A stretch of 64,000 nt of DNA. Origin: Garcia nutans (Eukaryota > Streptophyta > Magnoliopsida > Malpighiales > Euphorbiaceae). Below, in pieces: positions 1 through 10,969 of the stretch; position 1 is the first letter of the stretch, and the number at the start of each line of letters is the position of its first letter. Where the stretch lies: positions 1,674,001-1,738,000 of the forward strand of contig CANTUV010000012.1 of the NCBI GenBank assembly GCA_947685225.1. The letters are read 5' to 3'. The translations under genes and the position numbers were made by a program. Under the pieces are notes generated by a model, which was not told the DNA's origin, did no database searches, and saw nothing but the letters and a program-made list of their open reading frames with translations.

Positions 1-907
1 GATACAATAAATTTTAGGCGTGATCTATTACTGTAAGTATGTTAATTAAATCAAAAACCGTTAGATCTATCAAAATCACTTACAGATTTTTCCCACTTTG
101 AAAATTAATTAAAAATAGAAAATAAATTTAAATCCGATGCAAAATATGTTTTATCAGACCTAAAAACACCCTAGAATGTGATTGTGGAAAAAGATCGAAT
201 TAGAATTGAAGAGAAATAAATGAAAAACCTCAAAAATGAAATAAATGTTGAAAACTGAATCTGGAGCCAGGCAAAACGGCAGGCCGAGAACCAGTGGCCA
301 CACGCCGAACGACGCACGTAGCTCGCCAAACGACAGGAGGCTTCGCTCGCGTGGCTCGCCGAACGACCGATGCTCACTCGCCGAACGACAATGACTTCCT
401 CGGGCGGCTGGATCAAAACGACGGTGCTACGAATTCTGCTCTAAAACTCTCTTAAATTGAATACCCGATTTTGTGAGTGTCTAAAACCCTAAACCTAGCT
501 GATTAGGGTCTATTTATATCATAAACACTTCCTAAAATTGTGTTTTAACCCCACTTTAATTTATTTTATTTAAATTAACCTCAAATATCAATTTAACCAT
601 TAAAAATCACCCCCTCAAACTTAAAACTCATAATTAAATCCCTCTTCACTAAATTTAACACAAAATAGATTTCAGTATTTATTTTAAAATATAAAATATT
701 TTTATTCCATTTAAACACCGTAATTATTTTAAATGACCAAAATGCCCCCGAACACAAAAATACAATATTATACTCAAAACGACCGTCTCGTCGCCCCGAG
801 TATCAAAAAGACATTCAAAGGGCACAAAATGACTATTTTGCCCCTAAGGTGCAAAATTACCATTTTGCCCCTAGACTTAAAATCATACAAAAACCAAGGG
901 TTTTACA
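1..907 (-). mobile_element. Partial LTR of a Ty3/gypsy-type element, minus strand
   Basis: The reverse complement of this stretch matches the start of the solo LTR at 3604-6390. Read on the minus strand it begins TGTAAAACCCTTGG at 907 and shares the same series of TTTTGCCCCTA-like tracts (about 830-870) and the GC-rich cluster with CGCCGAACGAC motifs (300-390). The LTR edge at 907 is sharp: beyond it the sequence joins the 1.9-kb direct repeat. The other end lies outside the window, so it cannot be told whether this is another solo LTR or the end of a full element. The short open frames here (for example 171-416 on the minus strand) are frames through the GC-rich LTR part and are not judged to be genes. 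Confidence 0.8.
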
Positions 908-952
908 TAAATTCTCCTAACCTCTCTCAATATATATTTTATTTTTTTATTA

Positions 953-2878
953 TTTTTTTCTCTATATAAAAAAGTTTACTTGAATTTTTATTTTTTTTAT
1001 TTTTTCTCATATTTTATAAATTCATATTTTTTTATTGCAAAAATATGTGTAAATTTTATTTTTAATTAGTAAAAGTATCAAATTATAAACTAAAATTGTT
1101 ATATTTACTTATATATATTATTTCAATAAACTGTCATAACAATCGAGGTAAGTATATCATTTTGTATTTTTTATAATAAAATTTATTTTTAATTTATATA
1201 TAAATTAATTTATATTTTATTATTTTTATTATTGTGCACACGCACAAGTAAGAGACTAGTAAAACTAATGCTAGTTCATTCAAGGCAATACATCTAGATA
1301 TGTTTTACTTATAAACAAGAATATTTTTTTTCTTGTTATTAAAAGAATTTTTATAAAACTTTATGAGTTTATATTAATTGTTTATGATAACGATTTATGA
1401 ATAAACATAAAGCTAACATAAATAAATGTATTGTATTTTGAGAGAAAATATCATATAATTTAGAATGCAATAAATTATTTAGAGATAATTTATAGATGGT
1501 CAATGAGAAAAAAAAAAAATCTTAAGTCTAAACTTTTCTTATCATTACTTTAAATTTGATTATAACTTTTTTTAATATACGAGAGTGACATGAAATAGTC
1601 CTCCACTAGTAGGAGGTTATCTACTTCCTGAAAAAGCAAACAAAAATAACAAATGTCACACAGTTTCAAATGATGTGAAAATTAGATTATTTTTCCATCA
1701 ATAATATATATAATATATAAATAATTATATTAATAATTATATTAAAAATATTTTTAAAAAAGAGAGATAAATTATAATAGATACACTTAAATATTAATAT
1801 TTTTTAAATTGAATTTTTTTAGATATATAATTAATAGTATAAAATATTAAAATTATATTTCACAATAGCTATTAAATAATTAATAAAGATAATACTAAAA
1901 TTTAATGAGATTTAACTAATTTATCTACTTTTTAAATACCATTAAAATAATTTTATTAATTCTAAAAAAATATAAAAAAAATAAAAAAATTAAAGCCTTA
2001 TAGAAAAAAAAAATATTTTTTTTGAAATATCCCTAACTTAAAGGGATAAGTATTTTTATAGCCTTAGAATCCCTCTTTATTCCTCACATCGTAAAGCCAA
2101 ACCAACTCCAAAAAAAGGGGAAAAAAGATCAATTTCAAGAAGCGGACAAGTGAATGGGTAGAATATATTAAAGGGCTTGTAAATAGACACCAATCTTTGT
2201 ATAAAGATGAATTTGAAATTAACTCCATTTTAAAAGTTCCAATAAAGTAATATCAAAAGAAAGATTTAAAGATAAAAGATGATAGGTTTCTTTTTTTTTT
2301 TACACTTACAGAATATTTTGTAAGAATGTTTTTACATAAAGTCATCTCTAAGGACGATTATTATCATCCCCATATTAAAAATTGATGAATGTTTTAATAT
2401 AGGTTTAAAAGAGTCAAATTTTAAATTTAGCTATTAAGATTAGAAAGCTCATTCCTATATTAATTATTTATATATTTTATATTTATTTAATATGAATATT
2501 TATTTATATATATTTTTATTAGTTCTCTCAAGTGACAATTGGACCAAAATAATTTTTGATAAGTCCAGTTAACACTTACAATTTTATAATATAAACTTGA
2601 TTAGAAAAATTTTAAAACTTTAGGGACACCTTATACCGACCGAAAAAATTCAAAGGATAATCCAAACAGAATGAAGAACAATTATTTAAAAGTCTACCAT
2701 CAAGGGAATGAAACTCAATATGAGGCAAGAACAAATTCTGAAGCAACTCCACATGATAAATTATGAAAGAAATTCACTGTAAAGTAAGAATAAGTTCTAA
2801 ATTTAATAGAAATTTTAGCTTAAATTTATGAGAAATGGGATTATAAAAATTAATTTTTGCTCTAATACTATAATAAAT
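953..2878 (+). repeat. 1.9-kb direct repeat, left copy
   Basis: This AT-rich block recurs at 10970-12911 in the same orientation with only scattered substitutions and small indels. Shared landmarks include the TTGTGCACACGCACAAG palindrome (about 1233 and 11273) and an open stretch around 2080-2250 (also 12080-12283). It lacks TG...CA ends and is not followed by a recognisable primer-binding site, so it is read as a duplicated segment rather than a pair of LTRs. The open stretch has no recognised family. Confidence 0.85.
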
Positions 2879-3300
2879 AAGAAATATAATCCTATATGCT
2901 ACCCATTCCCTTTCCTCAACAACTAATACAATATAATATACAATACAACAAGTTCTTTGAAATTTTTAAGCAAATTCACATTAATTTACCTTTCATAAAA
3001 ACTCTTTTTCATATGCTAACACATGCAGAAGTTCTTAAAGGAACTCTTATTTAAGAAGGAAAAAATGGAAGAAATAACCTTAGTTGTACTTATTGAAGAG
3101 AGCAAAATATTATTACAAAATAAACTTTCCTTTAAGCTTAAGGATCCAGGGAGTTTTTCTATTCCCTTTCAAATTGGTAGATTTAATTTCAAAAATTCAT
3201 TATGTGATTCAGGTACTAGTATTAATCTAATGCCTTTATCTGTTTACAGGAAATTAAAACTTATAGAGATGACACATACCGATAGAATCTTACAACTTGG

Positions 3301-3479
3301 AGATGGATCGGTCAAGTATCTCGAAGGCCTAGTAGAAAATATTCTTGTAAAAGTGAAACAATCCCTGTCGATTGCATAGTTGTGAGAGATGGATCGGTCA
3401 AGTATCCCGAAGGCCTAGTAGAAAATATTCTTGTAAAAGTGAAACAATTCTACATCCCTGTCGATTACATAGTTGTGAA
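3301..3479 (+). repeat. 86-bp imperfect tandem duplication inside the protease
   Basis: 3301-3386 and 3387-3479 are successive copies starting AGATGGATCGGTCAAGTAT. The second copy holds 7 extra bases (TCTACAT) after AAACAAT. The duplication puts a stop at 3377-3379 and shifts the protease frame. Confidence 0.85.
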
Positions 3480-3598
3480 TTTATATGAAGATGTAGATAT
3501 TTCACTAATCCTTGGGAGGCCCTTTCTAGCTACCATTGGAGCTGTAATCAATGTAAAGAATGACAAGCTCACTTTAAAAATTGGGGATGATCAGGTGG

Positions 3599-3603
3599 AG
3601 TTC
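3599..3603. repeat. Target-site duplication AGTTC (left)
   Basis: AGTTC immediately precedes the TG of the solo LTR and is repeated at 6391-6395 after its CA end. Five bases is the usual duplication size for gypsy integrases. Confidence 0.9.
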
Positions 3604-4001
3604 TGTAAAACCCTTGGTTTTTGAATGATTTTAAGTCTAGGGGCAAAATGATAATTTTACACCTTAGGGGCAAAATAGTTATTTTGTGCCCTTTGAATGT
3701 CTTTTTGATACTCGGGACGACGAGATGGTCGTTTTGAGTATAATATTGTATTTTTAGGTGCCGAGGGTATTTTCGTCATTTTTTTTATTTTTCGTCGTTT
3801 TCTGTATTTTCGGGTATTATTATGAGTAAAACATATTTATAAATTATTTTGGCTTAAAGTTTGAAGTTAAAAATAAATTTGAGTTGATTTTGTGAATTTT
3901 ATGGTTTTGGGTAATTTTTTTTATGAAAATAAATAGTTTTGGTGTTTTTAATTAAAAAAATTATATTGGGGTAAAATTATAATTTTGGAAAGTTATTTTC
4001 C

Positions 4002-4009
4002 TATAAATA
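4002..4009 (+). promoter_or_regulatory. TATA box of the solo LTR
   Basis: TATAAATA lies in CCTATAAATAGGCC, about 400 bp into the LTR and ahead of the GC-rich leader. That position fits the U3/R promoter of a plant LTR retrotransposon. Whether the solo LTR still drives transcription cannot be told from sequence. Confidence 0.6.
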
Positions 4010-4139
4010 GGCCTAAAATCAGATGGAGTAGGGTTTTTGGTGTTTTATTTTCGGGTGTTTTGAAAAAAAGAGAAGAAATTAGGGTTTTAGGCAGAAAACA
4101 GTGCGGCCGTCGTTTAGCAGTGGGCGCGCGCAGGTGCCG

Positions 4140-4230
4140 GTGTCGTTTGGCGAGGGACGAGAGTCGTTCGGCGAGGCGCTCTCCTGTCGTTCGGCGTGTG
4201 GAGCTCGTCGTTCGGCGGCTGGGCGACGCT
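4140..4230 (+). repeat. Repeated GTCGTTCGGCG motif cluster in the LTR
   Basis: At least four variants of GTCGTTCGGCG occur at irregular spacing (near 4143, 4163, 4187 and 4208) in a GC-rich island within very AT-rich DNA. The minus-strand LTR at 1-907 carries the complementary CGCCGAACGAC series at about 300-390, so the cluster belongs to the family. Confidence 0.7.
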
Positions 4231-5724
4231 TTTGGCCTCTGTTCCAGCAGCCTGTTTTTCGATTTTTTGGGTGTTTTTGAGGTTTTTCTTGATTCATTTT
4301 GCATTATTTCTACTTTCATTTGATTAGTTCATATTAATATCATATTGGTTTGATATTTTTCTTAATTAATTTGGCTAAATTCGAATTATTATTTAATTAA
4401 ATTGATTTTTATAAAATAGGTTAGGTTTTGGGGTTTTTATTGTTTTGATGGATTTTGGTGTTGAATTAATTGATTGGGTTAGTGTGTTGGGTTCTGGAAC
4501 TTGATGAATATATTGAATTATGGTTTGATTGAATTGATTTGGGTATTAGGGTTTTCGAATTAATTGTTTTCTTTGAGTTTTTGGATGATTTAATTCTCAG
4601 CTGAAGTGCGATGTTAGTACTGTATGTTGCTCGATTTTTAATTAAATATTGGAACATGATAAAAATTTGAAATTTGGATATGTGGCTCGAAATTGAGTCT
4701 AGTTTATGAGAAAAATAATTTTTGGGATTTTGGAGCATCTTATATTTCTAAAAAATTCAAGTTTTCTACTGTTGTCTGACGAACTGTGCTGTTGATGCGA
4801 TTGCATCAACTGTAACTTTCGAAATTCATATTAAAATGTGTAAAAATGTTTTTATTTTGATTTTCATATATGTTGAAGTTCTTGAAGTCTAATTTACAAG
4901 AAAAATATGTTGGGTTGTGTTTCTGTTGATTATACTTTTGAAATAATTAGATCTTTCTACCGCTGTCAGTATACCTTGTGAGTTGTATACTGTTTTGAAT
5001 AAAAATTGGTTGAGGGACTTCTAGGTCTCGAAAAATTATGAAATTTTGATAGGATGCTTTTTAGATATCAAATTAGCTTCTGGTTGAAAATTATAAATTT
5101 TTCATTTACAGGTTAATTGTTTTGAATTTTACAAGTTGACACTCGTTTTTCAGGTTTATCGGTAAAATTGTATTTGGTGAATATTGATTATTTAAGTAAG
5201 GTATTTGATAAATTTAAATTGTAAGGACTTTTTAATGATGTTTTATATTCTGGAAAGCAAGTTTAAAGGTGTGGTATTGTGATGGTTAAGTTATTATTGA
5301 TTGACAAAAAGGTTTAACCTTGTTACGGAAACGATTGAATTGTGTGCATTCATGTCATGCATTCTCATTTGCACTTGCATACATTTGTAAGGGTGGTTGT
5401 TAATTGATGGTTAATGGTTAGGCGGTGGTCCAGCAGCACCTCAGACTTAGGGTGGCGGATTGCTTAACTGACTGTTAGACCAGGTAAGTTCTATGGGTGT
5501 ATTTGAATTGTTTGTGTTGTACTACTTGCTAACAACTTATATATATATAAACCCTTCTTATAATATATTATCCTTTCTATATATATTCACTAGACTATTC
5601 TTTCGAACCCAGCCTCGCATGCTTTAGGAGACAGAGAAACTTGCATGTGATTGTATTTATGTGAGAAAATTTAAATTTGATATTACTTGTGCTGTGTGAT
5701 GGTGTGTCATGAAGGGGAAGGAGG

Positions 5725-5820
5725 TTACTGAGGCTTAATGCCTATACTGTTACTGAGGCTTAATGCCTATACTGCTACTGAGGCTTAATGCCTATACTGT
5801 TTACTGAGGCTACATGCCTA
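5725..5820 (+). repeat. 25-bp tandem repeat array, about 4 units
   Basis: The unit TTACTGAGGCTTAATGCCTA plus TACTG occurs at 5725-5749, 5750-5774 and 5775-5799. A shorter variant unit follows to 5820. It lies inside the solo LTR. Confidence 0.9.
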
Positions 5821-6390
5821 ATTACTGATTACTGTACTGTACTGAGAAGTTATAAGGGCGGATGTGACTGATATTATACTGTACTGTTTACTGATTGGTG
5901 ACCCCGACACACCATCTTGTTTGCTTAATTTGTGAATGTATTATATGTACTGCTTATATAACTGTTAGATGTTTCTCTGCCTCTCATAGACTTACTGAGC
6001 GTCTATATAAAGCGCTCACACCCTTACAGATTGTCTTGCAGATTTACAGTGATTGCCTTCGTCTATCTTCTTTCTCTTCTTGGCGAAGTCGATCAGATTT
6101 TCCGTTTGTGTTATTGGTCCTTCTGCTTAGAGATTTCCGGATATTGAACTTTTGGGTGGATTGAATCCGAATCCCTTTTTGTGTAATAAGTAGAACTTGT
6201 CTGCATTAGATTTCCGAATGATTTTATTGTGATTTGATTATATTGATGGTTTGCATTTGAATTAGGATTGAAGATTTTATAAGTATTGAACTGTTTTGCA
6301 CTTAGACTGTTATGAATGTTTCTAAGGCTTATGTGGTCGGACTTCGGTTTGGCTGCATGCCGGTCGTGGCCCCCGGGTTGGGTCGTGACA

Positions 6391-6395
6391 AGTTC
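6391..6395. repeat. Target-site duplication AGTTC (right)
   Basis: This is the second copy of the 5-bp duplication, directly after GGGTCGTGACA. Confidence 0.9.
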
Positions 6396-6683
6396 AATAT
6401 GATTGAATCTCTGAAGAATTCTACTTCCAAAAGTCCCCAAGTGGAGGCATGTGATAAATCTCTTCAAAAAGATTTAATTAAAAAAGATTCACTCAAAGTT
6501 TGTCCAATACCAAACTTCAAGCAAATGGAAGGAAACTGTAAAGCAATCCATTTCACTTCATTCATGGATACGAGTTCACAAATAGAAATTGAAGAGTATA
6601 AAGAACTTAGAAAGCATACATCCAAGTCAACAACAGTAAGCAAAGTGGTGGGAAAGAAATTACATTGTGATATTCCACCTTGA

Positions 6684-7856
6684 GCATCAAAGGAAAGTCA
6701 AGCTAATGACTTTAAACAAGTGCTTGGGAGGCAACCTAATTTTTTATTTCTTTATTTTCACTTAATTTTTATGTTTTTAGTAGTTTTAAATTCATTTGAT
6801 TAAATTAATTTAAAGTTTTGATAATTGTTTTATATAATATTAGAGTTATTAATCGAGTTTATTGGTGTTTTGTAGGTTGAGAGAAATAACTTTTTTAAAT
6901 GGTAGTGAAAATATTTAATTTTGCACAATTTTTAGTATTTTAAGATTTTAATTCAATGTTATTTAATATTTTTTTTATTGTTAAGCAAATAGCAAAGGTA
7001 AGAGAAGAAAGGGCAAGAAAAGATTAGTTTGAATTGTTTTTAATCTTAAAAAAATTTTAAAAAAAAACTAAACACAACATTCTCTTGTCGCGATCGCTCC
7101 GTTCAATGTGATCATGCTAGGAGGTGACTGGCCCCTCATCGTAGGAACAACACAGTTGCGCTGCCAAAGCATTGCACTTATGTCGTGATCGATTCATTCT
7201 TATTTTGAATTTAAGTTTTGTTGATTTTGATTTTAATGCTTGTGATTGACTGGCCACCAATTACATGTTCAATTGAAATCATATATTGAGTGAAAGTTAG
7301 GTATGATTTTAGATTAAGAAATCACAGTTTTAAAAAATTCTATATAGAGATAAAAGAATTATCTAGAGACCAACTTAGTTCCTTTGAGTTTGATAGATTA
7401 TTATAGTTTATTATTCATGAAAATAGAACTTATAGATTCCATCCATCATTAATTTTCTTGCTTGAGAAAGAGAAAGATTAAAATTATTTGAATTAAAAAA
7501 TTGGTAACTTTGATTCAAGATAGGTTTGAATTAATTTGAAAAATTATTTTTTTCCATTTGAATAATTTTAATGAAACTTAATCCTACTTGTTTATCTTAA
7601 TTATTTAAATTTAAAAATTTAAATTTAAATTTAAATTTAATTTGGATTTAATTTTGAATTTTAAATTAGAGATTGTTAGATAATAACTTTTGAAATATCA
7701 AATCAATCTTTCTATTTTCAAATAATAGTCAATTTGAATTATAATTAGTCAATTTACTCTTTCTCTGTGGGAACGATTTTTATTATCACTTTACTACTTG
7801 TTACTATCGTGTATTTGCGATACTGAGCTATGGCATACACTAATCGTTCAAAATTT
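6684..7856 (+). mobile_element. LTR/untranslated sequence of a gypsy-type element, no ORF
   Basis: No gene is seen. The segment from about 7200 to 7850 resembles the minus strand of about 47100-47770: both contain GATTG(A/G)(C/T)TGGCCACCAATT and the same GAAAGTTAGGTATGATTTTAGAT stretch, so the family occurs at least twice in the window in opposite orientation. It is followed by a primer-binding-site-like sequence, which fits LTR or leader DNA. Confidence 0.55.
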
Positions 7857-7859
7857 TTT

Positions 7860-7878
7860 TGGCGCAGTTGTCGAGTAG
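7860..7878 (+). other. Decayed primer-binding site, tRNA-Asp type
   Basis: TGGCGCAGTTGTCGAGTAG resembles the TGGCGCCGTTGCCGGGG primer-binding site complementary to the 3' end of plant tRNA-Asp, used by many Athila/Tat gypsy elements, with a few mismatches. It follows LTR-like sequence, which supports the reading. A chance match is possible. Confidence 0.4.
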
Positions 7879-8089
7879 AAAAATAATTGATAACAATAAG
7901 TTCAAGGAGACTATTAATTTGAAATTTTATTTTAATTGTTTTCTTTTTTCTTTTCTGCAGGAATTATATATGCAGTAATAGACAAGCTATATTAGAAGAA
8001 TTTAATCCTAAAATTAAAAAGCAGTGTAGAGAGAACAATAAAGTAAGAATGGAGAGACCACACTTAGAAAACATGCCTTAAGATCAAAC

Positions 8090-9840
8090 TTAGAAAAATA
8101 CCAAAATGTTTTCTAAGTTTGATCTTAAGGTAGGTTTTTGGCAGTTGGGTATTAATCCAGAAGATAGACCCATGAAAGCTTTTCTATATTCCTGAAGTAT
8201 AATATCAATGGACTGTTATGTCTTTTGGGCTTAAAGTTACTTCATCACTATTTCAGAAGGTTATATTCAGAATTTTCAAGCTTATTCTTTATTCACCCTT
8301 AATCTATATTGATGATATCCTTCTTTTCTCCACTACAGAACACGCCCATCATCAATTGTTGATACAGTTTGCTTTTATAATCCAACAATATGGAATAATG
8401 TTGTATGAGAAAAAGAGTGTGTTGGGCCAGACCACTATTGATTTTTAGGACTCTATTTTAAAAATGGATCTTATTTACCTAGTCCACATATAGCCCAAGA
8501 ACTTTTGAAATTCTCTAATTCAAACATTACCCAAAAATAGATTCAACAGTTTATTGATATAATTAATTATATCAGAGATTTTTTTCATTCATAGCCCAAC
8601 CCATTAGTCAATTATCCGAACTCCTCAAGAAAAATCCACTACCCTGGTCAGACACTCAAACCTAAGCTATCCAAACCATTAAACCGTAGCCCAAAAACCT
8701 ATCCCTCTCCATATTCTCTCTACCGGACTAAGAATTTTGCAGACAAATGCTAGTGATGAATTTTGGGATGCAAATTTCCTTGAAGAAATTGATGGAAAAA
8801 GACTTTATTGTGGACATGCTAGTGGACAGTTTAAAGACAGTGAAAAATATTACCATTCCACTTATAAGAAAATTTTAGCCATTAAGTATGGAATAAAGAA
8901 ACTTGAGTTTCATCTTATTAGTCATCATTTTCTTATTCTCCTTTATAATACCTCTTTCCCCATAGCACTAGGATTTAAACATAAAACTCTATCTCCACAA
9001 AAACTGTTGAGATTATAAGAATGACTTGCTCGTTATGATTTCTCAATCCAGCACATAAAAGGAAAAACTGACCTTATCCCTGACCTTTTATCCAGACCAG
9101 CCAAACCCATTGTCCTTATCACTAAAACTCAATCCTTTCCTCTCATCATGATGAATACCTATCAACCTAGTTCATCAAACTATACAGACAAAGCTATCAA
9201 TTATGAATTTTCAGAATTCCCTCCTAATTGTCATCCTACAAATCCAAATGATATTCAATATTTTGCAAGAACCCATCTCCTCATCTAACTTTCTCAAGTT
9301 CATGGTTATTTCAATGTTAATCCAGAACTTAATCTTTTTATCTAGAATATCCATGGTTCCTTGTTTACCTCTAATCCAAAAATTCATTTAGAGTTATGGT
9401 TATTATGGTGTTATTCAACACCGTATCACTATGCTATTGAAATACCAGTCATGAAGTGCTCAGTTTCCTTCATAATGATAATAACTCCAGCTCCTTATCA
9501 TGGAAATATCTGAAATGGTTTGATTCAATTTCTAATTGGATCAAAAGGTTCAAAACCATTGCTAGGTATTATAAAGTTTGGGATAAAACAGATGAAGAGA
9601 TTTAAAACTTTCATTCCATCTTCATCTTCCACAGACCTTATTTTCTATATCCCCACACTGGAGTTCTCTGGTCTTAGAATTTAGCATTTGAGTGAAAATC
9701 CTTCTCTCACCAACTTTTTCAAAAGGAAAGCGTACAAACAGATTTAAAGATGTTACTTTGTCAGTTCAATAATTCTCCTTTGAATGTTAGAACTCCACTC
9801 ATCTATACGTTACTTGTTCCTGACAAGAATTGGACCACAT
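8090..9840 (+). pseudogene. Endogenous pararetrovirus (Caulimoviridae-like) RT/RNase H remnant
   Basis: Broken frames on the plus strand carry the polymerase core of a plant pararetrovirus. A MSFGLK start-like motif with LFQK follows at 8218 and the reverse-transcriptase catalytic motif YIDDIL is at about 8308-8325. A stop at 8446-8448 and frame changes then intervene. An RNase H-like region at 8737-9015 contains YCGHASGQFKDSEK. A HIKGK...LIPDLLSRP stretch follows after a stop (about 9050-9090). Coat, movement and intact polyprotein regions are absent here. It is an old, non-functional integrated copy. The order of motifs and the YCGHASGQF signature favour Caulimoviridae over gypsy, where the same enzymes look different. 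Confidence 0.8.
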
Positions 9841-10969
9841 AGCTTCTTATATTCTTTACAACTTTCTTTTATATTTTTTTTTGCCAATTCTAATAATAAT
9901 AGTAAGTCAACTTTCTTTCTTTTATTTTATAGGATATATAATAATAGTGAGTCATTTTTTTTCTTCAAAAATAGTAAGTCAAGTTGGAGTCTTATTTATT
10001 CCCTTAACAAGGGAATCTTTATTCCTTTTTCATAATAAGTTGAAGTATTTTCATTATCTTTTTATTTTCTACCCTATCTTGTTGGGCAAAGAAAAACAAA
10101 AATTATTGGATCTTGCCTCTTAGATCACTTCCAATTTAAAAGTTTTATTTAATTAGAAAATTTAAGCATAAAAAATTATAAATATAATAAGCAAATAAAA
10201 TAAAACATATTGATGAATTTTTAATGTAATAATAATAAAATTATCACCATAGTTATGAGTTTTTTTTTGAAGAACCATCGTTATGAGTTATATATATATT
10301 GTTGTTGATTTATTATGCTAAACTAAAAGCTTTTTGATAAGAAGCATATTAATCATATTAATTGCACATCTTGAATTTATATTTGAATTCATTATTATGA
10401 ATTTTTACTGATTTTGATGTAATTGTATAGGCCATAGTTGAAGTAACGAAAAGGAACCTAATTTAGGCTAATGTTACAGTTGAAGCTTTCAAAAGTTGTA
10501 AAAAATTAAATAATAAAATATATAATTTTTTTTATAAAATATTAATTAATTACACATCAATAATATTTAATATTATATTTTTAAAAATTTAAAATTTTAA
10601 AAATATATAACACTTAACCTTCATAATTAAATTAAATATAAATTAAATAATATATTTATAATAATAATAATAATTAATTTATATATTTTAGAAATTTAAA
10701 AAATAAATAATAAAATATATAATTTCTGACATTTCTAATAAATTAATTATATATTAATAATTTATTTAAATACTTAATATAATTAATTAATAATTTATTT
10801 ATGATAATAATTAATTTATATCTTATAAATTTTAAAATTTAAACAATGACCAACATGACTTTTAATCTTTCTAATAAATTAATTATATATTGATAATTTA
10901 TATAATAATAATATTAAAATTAATAATAATTTCAATATAAATCAATGATTATAAATTCTCATACTCACA
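9841..10969. other. AT-rich DNA without a recognisable gene
   Basis: Only short chance frames are seen. The stretch around 9840-9895 (CATAGCTTCTTATATTCTTT) resembles 34838-34890 and 35863-35905, suggesting a shared repeat family. 10490-10960 is low-complexity A/T. Confidence 0.6.

Larger units (their letters stand above)
3604..6390 (+). mobile_element. Solo LTR of a Ty3/gypsy element (2787 bp)
   Basis: The element begins TGTAAAACCC at 3604 and ends GGGTCGTGACA at 6390, the TG...CA ends of an LTR. The terminal GGGTCGTGACA is typical of plant chromovirus-type gypsy LTRs. A perfect 5-bp target duplication, AGTTC, flanks it (3599-3603 and 6391-6395), and removing the element leaves the host protease frame unshifted. 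No internal domain is present, so it is a solo LTR left by recombination between two LTRs. It holds a TATA box (4002-4009), a GC-rich motif cluster (about 4090-4240) and a 25-bp tandem array (5725-5820). The open frames at 3985-4323, 4466-4738, 5895-6164 and 6111-6312 lie within it and are not supported as genes. Confidence 0.9.
2890..6683 (+). pseudogene. Degenerate Ty3/gypsy gag-protease (Athila-like), split by a solo LTR
   Basis: Frames at about 2902-3020, 3023-3379 and 3382-3603 read as the end of gag and an aspartic protease of plant gypsy elements. The retropepsin catalytic motif LCDSGTSINLMP lies near 3200-3235 and the downstream ILGRPFLATIGAVI motif near 3508-3550. The element is dead: there are frameshifts near 3020 and 3380, the latter caused by an 86-bp tandem duplication, and a 2787-bp solo LTR inserted after 3603. 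The reading frame resumes without a shift at 6396 and runs to a stop at 6681-6683. The CTTGGGAGGCAACC sequence just after it is common beside gypsy coding regions. No RT or integrase of this element is present. Family assignment rests on the protease motifs and gag-like residues. Confidence 0.8.

Noticed and set aside
171..416. Minus-strand 81-codon frame
   Set aside because: It is a reading frame through the GC-rich motif cluster of an LTR; its composition follows from the repeated CGCCGAACGAC motif.
1233..1250. TTGTGCACACGCACAAG palindrome as an operator or hairpin terminator
   Set aside because: A short palindrome inside a repeat of plant DNA; present in both repeat copies but with no gene beside it.
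3985..4323. Overlapping frames on both strands in the solo LTR
   Set aside because: Open on several frames at once because the GC-rich leader lacks stops; no protein family resemblance.
7600..7660. Alternating AATTTAAATTTAAATTTAAATT run as a CRISPR-like array
   Set aside because: Plain A/T simple repeat without spacers.
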